Below, in pieces: positions 1 through 5,611 of a DNA stretch of 5,611 nt; position 1 is the first letter of the stretch, and each line of letters opens with the position of its first letter. The translations under genes and the position numbers were made by a program. The stretch is from an uncultured Clostridium sp. (GTDB taxonomy: Bacteria > Bacillota > Clostridia > TANB77 > CAG-508): positions 1-5,611 of the forward strand of contig CANOPV010000062.1 of NCBI GenBank assembly GCA_947568605.1, given 5' to 3'. The notes beneath the pieces are model-generated. The model worked only from the letters and a program-made list of their open reading frames with translations. It did not search any database and was not told the origin of the DNA.

Positions 1-1
1 T

Positions 2-235
2 CCATTAAATGAGAATAATGTAAATAAATCGTTTGATAAAATAAATGAAATTTATGAAAAATATCTAGAAAATATGAATGTATATTATGCAATTATTCCA
101 GATAAAAATTATTATTTAAGCGAAGATGAACATTTAAGATTTGATTATGATAGAGTAAAAAAAATTGCCTTAGAAAAGCTAAATCATATGCAATACATTG
201 ACATTTGGAGTGATTTAGAATTAGATGATTATTAT
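2..235 (+). other. Truncated DHHW-family segment (lacks the DHHW motif)
   Basis: The translation reads ...FDKINEIYEKYLENMNVYYA-IIPDKNYYL... and, after a short spacer, MQYIDIWSDLELDDYY. From memory of the DHHW protein family (Pfam PF14286, extracytoplasmic SGNH/AlgX-like proteins often next to MBOAT acyltransferases), this order is typical: 'NMNVYYAIIPDKNYYL', then 'YIDIxxxLxLDDYY', immediately followed by T-D-x-H-W. Here the TDxHW does not follow; the chain goes into the acidic repeats, and no HW pair occurs anywhere downstream. The family core that carries the name-giving motif is therefore missing, and this part should be catalytically dead if the family is enzymatic. The homology also crosses the ATG at 74, which is the main reason to reject that codon as the start. 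The family assignment is from recognition only, without a search. Confidence 0.7.
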
Positions 236-3200
236 AATGAAATTTTAGAAGACATAGAAGAAATAAAAGATTATTATAATGAAAAAATAGAAGATATAGA
301 AGAATTAGATGATTATATTGAAAAATTAGAAGATATAGAGGAATTAGATGATTACTATATTGAAAAGTTAGAAGATATAGAAGAATTAGAAGATTATTGT
401 AATGAAAAATTAGAGGCAATAGAAGAAATAAAAGATTATTATAATGAAAAATTAGAACAAATAGAAACATTACCAAGTAACAATGCATACAATTTAATGA
501 TTACAAACAGGAACAACAATAATCAAGCATATACAGCAGATGAAGTAGCAAAAAATATTAATAAAGGTGATTCCTCAGATTATGATGTATTATTAACACA
601 AGATGCGAGTGGACAATACTATTATTGTATGGAAAAAGGCGGAGCATTAATGTTATATGCAAATGGTGGTGCAACATTAAGAGAATTTTATTATAAAGCA
701 AGTTCATATAACTTAACAGCAGAACAAAAAATGGTTTTAGCATACTTAAATTCTGATAAGGTAACAACAATTGGTGGAATTTCACTAGATACAAATAATA
801 ATAGAGAAAAAATAATTCAATACTATATATGGAAAAGTGGAATTAATGAAGGTTATAGTACAAGCGTACCAAGCGTATATGCAAATATAATTAGTTCATT
901 ACAAAAATGTATAAATGGCGAAATAAAAATTGGAAATGACGTATTATATGTAAATGATGAAATATTAACTATAAATGGAATTGATTATCAAATAGAAGAA
1001 TTTTCAGCACATAAGTATACATCTAAATTAATATATAGAAGAGATAATGGAAAAGGATATATAGAAAGTAACTATCAAGGTTGTGGACAAGAAATATTTG
1101 GATTTACAAGTAAATTAGTAGATATACCAGAAGAACCAGATGAGCCAGAAGAACCAGATATTCCAAATGAGCCAATTTTACCAAATCCACCACCATTTGT
1201 ACCAGATTGGCCAGTTACTCCTACTCCACCAGAAGAAGAAAAATATCAAGCATATCCTTTACTAATGTATATAAAAGGAACAGTATTCTTAGATGGTGTT
1301 GAAGGAAAAGAGTCTAAACTAGATGGATATTATAATCCAGAAAATAATTCAGATAAAGGCTTAGAAGGAATAAAAGTAGAAATATATGATGAAGCAACAA
1401 ATAATTTAGCAATATTTGCAACAAGAGAAAAATTAACATCAACAAATAACAATATAATTTGTGATACAAGAGATGTAGACTTTAATGCATTAGAAAAATA
1501 TGGAAAAGCAACAACATATACAGATAAAGACGGAAACTTTGAATTTTATGGATTAAATCCATCACATACATATTATATAATATTTACATATAATGGTATG
1601 AGATATGCAGAAATAAAAGCAACAACAGAAACAGGAATAGACTCTACAAATTATAATATAAAACTACCAAATGCTTCAAAAGCAATAGAATTAGATAGAA
1701 AAAATAAAATAACAGATATATTCTCAGAAATAGGAACATATCCATATAACTATTATTCAACAAGTAAAAGTGGATATAATGTAGGATATAATCAAGATGA
1801 TGTTGAAGAAGCAATTAAAAATGGTTTATCAAGATGTGGAAATAATTATGAAATGTTATATAGCAATTTATCACAATATATGGAATTAAGCCTAGCACAT
1901 TTCATAAAAGATTGTCAAGTAACTGCTAAAATTTCAGGTTTAGGAAATATATTTACTGAATCTGAGAATAAATTAAAAGAATATAATGCTAGTATTAAGC
2001 AAAATGCAGGAAATTATATGTATCCAGTAGTAAAAATTCATAATGTACCAAATATAAATCAAGTAGCATTTAATAAAAATTATGGATATAAAGTATATAA
2101 ATGGTATGGAGATCCAATTGTAGTTGATGGAGAAATTGTAGGTTATACAGACCCATATTGGCATAATGCTGGTACAGGAAGTGTAGGAAATTTATCTTAT
2201 GATGAAAGACAAAATGGAGAATGGAACATAGTAGGAAATCAATATATTATGCAAGATGCTCAATTAATGCAAGCATTGAGAAATCAAATCGCACAAAGTG
2301 ATAATTATACAAGATATGAAGAAAATATAACAGGAAATTGGTCAGAATTAAAAGAAGGATATGAAGCAAGAACAGTAAATGGAGTTCAATTTGCAGTATT
2401 TGACATTAAAAATCAAAATTACTTAGGTGGTTGGTATAATAAATGCCAATCAGTAACATATCAAGATGAGTATAACAAATTAAAAGAAAATCTAAAAAAT
2501 TTAAATGAAGATATAAACAGAAATTTAATTTGTGCAAACTTAGGGGTACAATACAGAAGTACATTTGATATGGCATTATACAATGATGTTCAAAAAGCAG
2601 ATGTAACAATAAATGGTGTACCAGGAGAATATGTATATGATAAAAGAGCAGCAAATGGAAAAGCATTTAGTTTTGGAGTAAATGAATACGATTTAAAAAC
2701 ATATTATAGAAATCTATCAGATGGTAATGTTCAAGCATTAAGAGATTTAAAATATAATACAACAATAAATAGTACAGATGAATATATGAATTATCTAAGG
2801 AATTCAGATATACATTATTTATCAACAATAGATAAAACTAATACAGGTACAGCACAAGCAGGAGGATATGAAGACAAAAATAATTCAATATACTTAACAT
2901 ACAAAATACGTTTAATAAATCAATCATCAGTAGAAGGAACAGTAACAGAAATAGTTGATTATTATAATAGTGATTTTGAAGTAGCAAAAGTATATGGAGA
3001 AAATAATAAACAATATCAATATAGTACAGAAAGTATATATAATTCAAGAGGAATTAAAAAGAATGTGCCAAATGGATATAGTGCATTATATATAAGATTA
3101 GATAATACAATATTAAAAAATAATGAATCACAATATATATATATTGTATTAAAAATGAAAGATATTGAAAAAACATTAACAAGTGAAGCATTAAATACTG

Positions 3201-5014
3201 GTTATAAAGTTATAAACTTAGCAGAAATTAATGGATATAAAACAGCAAATGGATATATAGATATAGATTCAATGCCAGGAAATATTGTTGAAACAAACAG
3301 ATTTGAAAATGGAAAATATGAAGACGATGAAAGTAAATCACCTACATTAATATTCAAAAATCCAAGTGAAGAAGGAAGAACAATATCAGGAATTGTATTT
3401 GAAGATGCAACGTCAGGAGAATGGGTAATTAATGGTTCAAGACAACAAACTGCAAATAATCAATATGATGAAAAAGATATATTAATACAAGGTGCAACAG
3501 TTCAATTAATACAAATATTAGATAATGGAACAGAAAAATTAAGTGCTCAAACAGAAACAACAAAAGAGGGTACATATAAATTTATACATATAAGACCAGG
3601 AAATTATGTTGTGAGATTTGCGTATGGAAATTCAGACAAAACTGCCTTAACAAGTAAAAACAAAATTGATGATGAGAATAATGCACTTAACATACAAAAT
3701 GAGAAATCATATAATGGTGAATCTTACGAAAATACAGAGAAGAAAGTAAATACTACATTAGGAGCAAATGGATATTGGTATACAGATTCTGATATTGATA
3801 CAAATGCTAGATATTCAGATGCAAAAGATGATGAAGGAAGAAGAAAAACAGTAACAGAAAATTTTGCAACATTGAAAAATGAGAATACAGAAATATTAAA
3901 CTCATATAAAGATTCAAAAGTTAATAGAAAACTTGTTAATAATTTAATAACATTAGGTTATATGTATGCAACAACAGATAATATGAAATTAGAAATGGAG
4001 TATGTAGGAAGTAAAAATCAAAATACTAATGGAACAATTACAACTGCAAATGGAGATGGAAAATATACTTATGATTATAATATTACAAATCTAGACTTTG
4101 GTATAGTAGAGCGTTCAAGAGCAAAATTAGATATAGTAAAACAAGTTTCTTACATAAGTTTAGTATCTAGTACAGGCGAAGAAATAACAGGTGGAACTTA
4201 TGATGACTGGAAAAATAACAAAATTAAGTATATTAAATGGATTTTAGGTGAAGATGGTTTTGTTGATATGGAAATAGATACAGAATTATTAAGCGGAGCA
4301 ACACTAAAAATAACTTATGATATAACAGTAAAAGACAATAGTGAAGCGGGAAATGAAATTACAGATATACAAGTGGTAGATTATGTAACAAATAACCTAA
4401 ATTACTCAACAGATTATAAAAATAATGAAGACAAATCTAATTCAGTATATGGATGGAATACTATAACAACAGAAAATCTATTAAAAAATAAATATGTAAA
4501 TAATACATCAGCGAATTCAATAGATGAAGCAAATAAAATAGATTTATCAGTATATCAAACAATATTAACTGCAACCTTTAAACCAGGAGAAACAAAAAGA
4601 TTAACATTAGAAAAGAATTTATCACCAGAAGACGATTCAGACTTTAATTATGAAAATAGAGTAGAGATAGTAACTTCAAAAAATTCAAAAGGTAGAGGAG
4701 ATTATTCTTCAATATATGGTAACTTAGACCCATTAACATATACATCAAGACAAGGTAACTTATATTGGGACTTCGTAAAAGGAGTAACAAGTTCATCAGA
4801 TAATGATACTGAAAGTATTACAGAAAATAGTGGAGTTAATGCAATAAGAATAGCAGAAGGAGATTCAGCAAGTGCAGAAGAAGTAATAGTAACACCACCA
4901 CAAGGAGCAAAGAAAATAGTAATATCAAAAGAATATTACATTTTTGGAATAACATTAGTAATATCATTATTAATAGGAACAGCATTAATAAAAAAATATA
5001 GACAATTAGATTAA
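2..5014 (+). CDS. Giant cell-surface adhesin-like protein, 5' partial, with DHHW-derived N-terminus, SdrD B-like domains and C-terminal anchor
   Basis: This is probably a wall- or membrane-anchored surface protein displayed outside the cell for attachment. The frame has no stop from base 2 to the TAA at 5012. The ATG at 74 lacks a Shine-Dalgarno and lies inside DHHW-like homology, so the true start and any signal or membrane segment are upstream of the window. Counting from that Met: DHHW-like segment to about 54; acidic tandem repeats 50-132; candidate thioester-type domain about 165-348 (Cys185, Gln249); Pro/Glu linker 351-389; SdrD B-like domains about 397-530 and 1102-1190; R-containing strand modules near 822-860 and 1339-1385; DUF11-like beta domains near 932-1060 and 1397-1540; TPPQG at 1607-1611; membrane helix 1621-1639; tail KKYRQLD. 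At least 1670 residues are encoded. Residues 540-820 match nothing I recognise. A terminator follows 31 bases after the stop. The join of a DHHW part to an adhesin is odd and could be a fusion or a misassembly. The surface role is well supported; the ligand is unknown. Confidence 0.85.
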   Translation, partial: PLNENNVNKSFDKINEIYEKYLENMNVYYAIIPDKNYYLSEDEHLRFDYDRVKKIALEKLNHMQYIDIWSDLELDDYYNEILEDIEEIKDYYNEKIEDIEELDDYIEKLEDIEELDDYYIEKLEDIEELEDYCNEKLEAIEEIKDYYNEKLEQIETLPSNNAYNLMITNRNNNNQAYTADEVAKNINKGDSSDYDVLLTQDASGQYYYCMEKGGALMLYANGGATLREFYYKASSYNLTAEQKMVLAYLNSDKVTTIGGISLDTNNNREKIIQYYIWKSGINEGYSTSVPSVYANIISSLQKCINGEIKIGNDVLYVNDEILTINGIDYQIEEFSAHKYTSKLIYRRDNGKGYIESNYQGCGQEIFGFTSKLVDIPEEPDEPEEPDIPNEPILPNPPPFVPDWPVTPTPPEEEKYQAYPLLMYIKGTVFLDGVEGKESKLDGYYNPENNSDKGLEGIKVEIYDEATNNLAIFATREKLTSTNNNIICDTRDVDFNALEKYGKATTYTDKDGNFEFYGLNPSHTYYIIFTYNGMRYAEIKATTETGIDSTNYNIKLPNASKAIELDRKNKITDIFSEIGTYPYNYYSTSKSGYNVGYNQDDVEEAIKNGLSRCGNNYEMLYSNLSQYMELSLAHFIKDCQVTAKISGLGNIFTESENKLKEYNASIKQNAGNYMYPVVKIHNVPNINQVAFNKNYGYKVYKWYGDPIVVDGEIVGYTDPYWHNAGTGSVGNLSYDERQNGEWNIVGNQYIMQDAQLMQALRNQIAQSDNYTRYEENITGNWSELKEGYEARTVNGVQFAVFDIKNQNYLGGWYNKCQSVTYQDEYNKLKENLKNLNEDINRNLICANLGVQYRSTFDMALYNDVQKADVTINGVPGEYVYDKRAANGKAFSFGVNEYDLKTYYRNLSDGNVQALRDLKYNTTINSTDEYMNYLRNSDIHYLSTIDKTNTGTAQAGGYEDKNNSIYLTYKIRLINQSSVEGTVTEIVDYYNSDFEVAKVYGENNKQYQYSTESIYNSRGIKKNVPNGYSALYIRLDNTILKNNESQYIYIVLKMKDIEKTLTSEALNTGYKVINLAEINGYKTANGYIDIDSMPGNIVETNRFENGKYEDDESKSPTLIFKNPSEEGRTISGIVFEDATSGEWVINGSRQQTANNQYDEKDILIQGATVQLIQILDNGTEKLSAQTETTKEGTYKFIHIRPGNYVVRFAYGNSDKTALTSKNKIDDENNALNIQNEKSYNGESYENTEKKVNTTLGANGYWYTDSDIDTNARYSDAKDDEGRRKTVTENFATLKNENTEILNSYKDSKVNRKLVNNLITLGYMYATTDNMKLEMEYVGSKNQNTNGTITTANGDGKYTYDYNITNLDFGIVERSRAKLDIVKQVSYISLVSSTGEEITGGTYDDWKNNKIKYIKWILGEDGFVDMEIDTELLSGATLKITYDITVKDNSEAGNEITDIQVVDYVTNNLNYSTDYKNNEDKSNSVYGWNTITTENLLKNKYVNNTSANSIDEANKIDLSVYQTILTATFKPGETKRLTLEKNLSPEDDSDFNYENRVEIVTSKNSKGRGDYSSIYGNLDPLTYTSRQGNLYWDFVKGVTSSSDNDTESITENSGVNAIRIAEGDSASAEEVIVTPPQGAKKIVISKEYYIFGITLVISLLIGTALIKKYRQLD
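221..469 (+). repeat. Six in-frame tandem repeats of 42 bp (14 residues), one unit of 39 bp
   Basis: Residues 50-132 are six consecutive units of the pattern (L/I)-(D/K)-D-Y-Y-N-E-K-L-E-D-I-E-E: 50-63, 64-77, 78-90, 91-104, 105-118 and 119-132. The third unit has 13 residues (one codon lost after LDDY); the others have 14. Every length change keeps the frame. Units starting with IK (2 and 6) alternate with units starting with LD/LE. The stretch is very acidic. Leu/Ile and Tyr recur with a mean spacing of 3.5 residues, so an amphipathic helix or coiled-coil stalk is likely. At the DNA level units share long near-identical runs such as TTAGAAGATATAGAAGAA, making slippage, recombination and read misassembly all plausible. 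Confidence 0.92.
566..1117 (+). other. Candidate thioester-type adhesin head domain
   Basis: About residues 165-348. The segment begins with an Asp/Leu-rich entry (YDVLLTQ) and has QYYYCMEKGGAL with Cys185, followed 64 residues later by EKIIQYYIWKSG with Gln249. In thioester domains of Gram-positive adhesins (TED / TQXA type, for example SfbI), a Cys in a 'YCI/M..G' strand is cross-linked to a Gln in a '(T/I)Q.aIW' motif to form a reactive thioester that can bind host protein. Both motifs appear here in the right order and at the distal end of the protein, as expected. The 64-residue spacing is shorter than the roughly 150 I recall for streptococcal examples, so this would be a compact or divergent form. 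Cys279 and Cys337 lie further on. No bond can be shown from sequence. Confidence 0.45.
1124..1240 (+). other. Pro/Glu-rich spacer
   Basis: Residues 351-389 are dominated by Pro, Glu and Asp, first as EEPDEPEEPDIPNEP and then as PNPPPFVPDWPVTPTPPEEE. Such rigid, extended linkers separate an N-terminal head from stalk domains in Gram-positive surface proteins. It marks the boundary between the candidate thioester head and the first SdrD B-like domain. Confidence 0.8.
1262..1663 (+). other. SdrD B-like domain, copy 1
   Basis: Residues about 397-530 fit the SdrD B-like/Cna-B fold (PF17210 type). The opening strand is MYIKGTVFLDGVEGK, then come KGLEGIKVEIYDE for the 'G(V/I)xVxL' strand, the diagnostic T(Y/T)TDKDGNFEFYGLNPSHTY turn, and a final strand YIIFTYNGMRY. 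An insertion at about 445-475 lengthens the domain compared with copy 2. These domains build stalks in MSCRAMM-type proteins and often bind Ca2+ or carry an isopeptide bond; neither can be confirmed here. Confidence 0.8.
2537..3253 (+). other. Strand module plus DUF11-like beta domain, copy 1
   Basis: Residues 822-860 read LGVQYRSTFDMALYNDV followed by VTING...EYVYDKR, a pattern I recognise from large surface proteins of gut clostridia as a '(L/F)G(L/V)xxRxxxDLAL..DV..V.V..NG' module. Residues about 932-1060 form a DUF11-like beta domain, with YKIRLINQSSVEGTVTEIVD resembling the 'Y.i.v.N.g...a..v.v.D' core. The same order recurs at 1339-1540, which is why I treat it as one half of a repeated supermodule. 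Confidence 0.5.
3377..3643 (+). other. SdrD B-like domain, copy 2
   Basis: Residues about 1102-1190 give RTISGIVFEDATSGEW, then ILIQGATVQLIQI, then the turn TTKEGTYKFIHIRPGNYVV and RFAYG. This is the classical SdrD B-like order: 'iSG.VfeD', 'G.tV.L', 'T...G.Y.F..l.PG.Y.V.F'. It is closer to consensus than copy 1 and starts the second supermodule. Confidence 0.85.
4088..4693 (+). other. Strand module plus DUF11-like beta domain, copy 2
   Basis: Residues 1339-1358 (NLDFGIVERSRAKLDIVKQV) align with LGVQYRSTFDMALYNDV of copy 1. Residues 1411-1444 (ITYDITVKDNSEAGNEITD, then VVDYVTNNLNY) align with YKIRLINQSSVEGTVTEIVDYYNSDFEV. The domain ends with FKPGETKRLTLEKNLSPE and FNYENRVEIV, strands typical of DUF11-like 'conserved repeat' domains in Gram-positive surface proteins. 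It lies nearest to the cell surface. Confidence 0.5.
4883..5011 (+). other. C-terminal anchor: TPPQG motif, membrane helix, basic tail
   Basis: Residues 1604-1646 contain V-I-V-T-P-P-Q-G at 1604-1611, a hydrophobic helix at about 1621-1639 (YYIFGITLVISLLIGTALI) and the tail KKYRQLD. This has the layout of a sortase sorting signal but no LPXTG. Surface proteins of related gut clostridia commonly end in '(V/I)TPPTG' as I recall, so TPPQG would be a Thr-to-Gln variant. The alternative is plain membrane anchoring without cleavage. The membrane helix is certain; the sortase reading is inference. Confidence 0.65.
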
Positions 5015-5044
5015 TAAAAATAAGTGCAAAAAAATCTACGGCTT

Positions 5045-5098
5045 GGGGGAATCCTATAAGAACAAAATTGTTCTTATAGGATTCTTCCTTATTTTATG
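5045..5098 (+). terminator. Rho-independent terminator of the surface-protein gene
   Basis: A perfect 15-bp inverted repeat, GAATCCTATAAGAAC (5049-5063) with its complement at 5070-5084, closes on the loop AAAATT, whose outer A-T pairs could add two more base pairs. Two G-U and two G-C pairs (5045-5048 with 5085-5088) lengthen the stem. The T-rich run TTATTTTAT follows. It starts 31 bases after the TAA at 5012-5014 and precedes the next promoter, so it ends transcription of the surface gene. Confidence 0.9.
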
Positions 5099-5118
5099 AT
5101 TTATATTTGAAAATTCTC

Positions 5119-5147
5119 TTGACTTTTACAAACAATTGTTTTAAAAT
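5119..5147 (+). promoter_or_regulatory. Sigma-A type promoter of the KilA-N gene
   Basis: TTGACT at 5119-5124 (-35, five of six bases match consensus) and TAAAAT at 5142-5147 (-10, five of six match TATAAT) are separated by exactly 17 bases. Transcription would begin near 5154, about 30 bases before the start codon. Placed after the terminator, this makes the KilA-N gene a separate unit. Confidence 0.75.
5130..5141. promoter_or_regulatory. 12-bp palindrome in the promoter spacer, possible operator
   Basis: AAACAATTGTTT is a perfect palindrome that sits between the -35 and -10 boxes and touches the -10. A repressor bound here would block RNA polymerase. Its AAC-N4-GTT core resembles Gram-positive SOS boxes (GAAC-N4-GTTC) but misses the outer bases, so LexA control is only one option; self-repression by the KilA-N protein is another. 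Short AT-rich palindromes also arise by chance. Confidence 0.35.
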
Positions 5148-5169
5148 ATATATAAATTTTACTGAGATT

Positions 5170-5178
5170 GGAAGTGAT
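5170..5178 (+). promoter_or_regulatory. Ribosome binding site of the KilA-N gene
   Basis: GGAAGTGAT matches GGAGGTGAT, the complement of the 16S rRNA 3' end, in eight of nine bases and lies a few bases before the ATG at 5186. It decides that start codon. Confidence 0.85.
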
Positions 5179-5185
5179 ATTTTTT

Positions 5186-5611
5186 ATGAAAAATGAAATT
5201 ATAAAAACAGAAATAATAGTAAAAGACACTCCTATAAGTGTTATTAGAATTGATAAAACAGATTTTATATCATTAACTGATTTAGCTAAATACCAAAATT
5301 CAAGTGATCCTTCTTTTACAGTAAAAAACTGGTTAAGAAGAGTTAGTACAATTGATTATATAGGTCTTTGGGAACAATTGCATAATGCTAGTTTTAATTT
5401 GGTCGAATTCGACCAAATTAAAACTGAATATGGAAAAAACTCTTTTGCTATGTCGCCTACACAATGGATAAAAAGAACAAATAGTATTGGAATTATTGCA
5501 AAAGGTGGTAGATATAGCATTGGAACATTTGCTCATCCAGATATTGCTTTTGAGTTTGCTAGTTGGTTAAGTCCAGAATTTAAATTATATTTAATAACTG
5601 AATTTGAAAGA
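5186..5611 (+). CDS. KilA-N domain DNA-binding protein, 3' partial
   Basis: The frame from ATG 5186 runs 142 codons without a stop to the window edge. It starts MKNEIIKTEIIVKDTPISVI. KilA-N family (PF04383) hallmarks follow: FISLTDLAKY (27-36), VKNWLRRVSTIDYIGLWEQL (46-65), FNLVEFDQIK (70-79), NSFAMSPTQWIKRTNSIGI (85-103), GGRYSIGTFAHPDIAFEFAS (107-126), and WLSPEFKLYLITEFER (127-142). KilA-N is a DNA-binding fold of phage and bacterial proteins, related to fungal APSES domains. Full-length proteins of this type are about 250-280 residues as I recall, so roughly the C-terminal half is beyond the edge. The gene has its own promoter and a good ribosome binding site. Codon use differs from the surface gene: six of seven Ala codons are GCT and three of five Pro codons are CCT. 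It also contains a 36-bp palindrome. Its biological role (phage remnant, regulator or defence) is not visible. Confidence 0.93.
   Translation, partial: MKNEIIKTEIIVKDTPISVIRIDKTDFISLTDLAKYQNSSDPSFTVKNWLRRVSTIDYIGLWEQLHNASFNLVEFDQIKTEYGKNSFAMSPTQWIKRTNSIGIIAKGGRYSIGTFAHPDIAFEFASWLSPEFKLYLITEFER
5390..5425. repeat. Perfect 36-bp palindrome inside the KilA-N gene
   Basis: The half-site AGTTTTAATTTGGTCGAA (5390-5407) is followed without a spacer by its exact reverse complement (5408-5425); the centre is GAATTC. It fills exactly 12 codons, Ser69 to Thr80 (SFNLVEFDQIKT), with the axis between codons Glu74 and Phe75, so the opposite strand encodes the same 12 residues. It can form a cruciform in DNA or a strong hairpin in mRNA, or offer a two-fold binding site. 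Confidence 0.95.

Noticed and set aside
74..76. ATG at 74 as the start of the surface protein
   Set aside because: The frame is open upstream to base 2, there is no Shine-Dalgarno before it, and DHHW-like homology continues across it. No signal peptide follows it either.
221..469. CRISPR array
   Set aside because: The repeats are contiguous without unique spacers, are degenerate, and stay in frame as coding units.
93..488. Minus-strand open frame opposite the tandem repeats
   Set aside because: It is a Leu/Tyr/His-rich shadow created by the AT-rich repeats on the other strand, with no ribosome binding site or recognisable domain.
3130..3147. 18-bp AT palindrome ACAATATATATATATTGT in the surface gene
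   Set aside because: It is an alternating AT run encoding Tyr-Ile-Tyr-Ile; such palindromes are expected by chance in DNA this AT-rich.
5022..5049. Small RNA or riboswitch before the terminator hairpin
   Set aside because: Only a short A-tract and a G-run separate the stop codon from the hairpin; there is no room or conserved motif for a structured RNA.
5333..5536. Minus-strand open frame within the KilA-N gene
   Set aside because: It overlaps a well-supported gene. It repeats SFNLVEFDQIKT only because the 36-bp palindrome reads the same on both strands.

Overview
The window is very AT-rich and strongly biased to A-ending codons (TTA, AGA, GGA, GCA, ACA). Its surface-protein type (SdrD B-like domains, a single C-terminal membrane anchor with a TPPQG signal) and its 'IPDKN' DHHW segment point to a Gram-positive bacterium, most likely an uncultured low-GC gut clostridium or relative. 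This is inference from sequence style; no phylogenetic marker gene is present. TGG is used for Trp and no in-frame TGA occurs in the two genes, so the standard bacterial code fits.

Bases 2-5014 are one giant open frame on the + strand. The ATG at 74 is probably not the start: the frame is open to the first bases of the window, no ribosome binding site precedes 74, and the recognisable homology begins upstream of it. From N to C the protein shows: the middle of a DHHW-type protein, cut off where its TDxHW motif should follow; six acidic 14-residue tandem repeats; a candidate thioester-type adhesin head (Cys185...Gln249); a Pro/Glu linker; two successive copies of a supermodule (SdrD B-like domain, a 'GV/IxxR' strand module, a DUF11-like beta domain); an acidic Ser/Thr spacer; and a TPPQG sorting-like motif, one transmembrane helix and a basic tail. 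Residue numbers count from the Met at 74.

Bases 5015-5185 are intergenic: a strong rho-independent terminator closes the surface gene, then a well-formed sigma-A promoter carries a 12-bp palindrome in its spacer, followed by a near-consensus Shine-Dalgarno. These serve the second + strand gene, from 5186 off the right edge, which encodes a KilA-N DNA-binding protein. This gene has different codon use (T-ending Ala and Pro codons) and contains a perfect 36-bp palindrome aligned exactly to 12 codons.

The two genes are separate transcription units and show no sign of working together. The most notable points are the DHHW/adhesin fusion through repeats (real fusion or misassembly), the 36-bp in-frame palindrome with a second dyad in the same gene's promoter, and the candidate thioester head combined with a non-LPXTG anchor.
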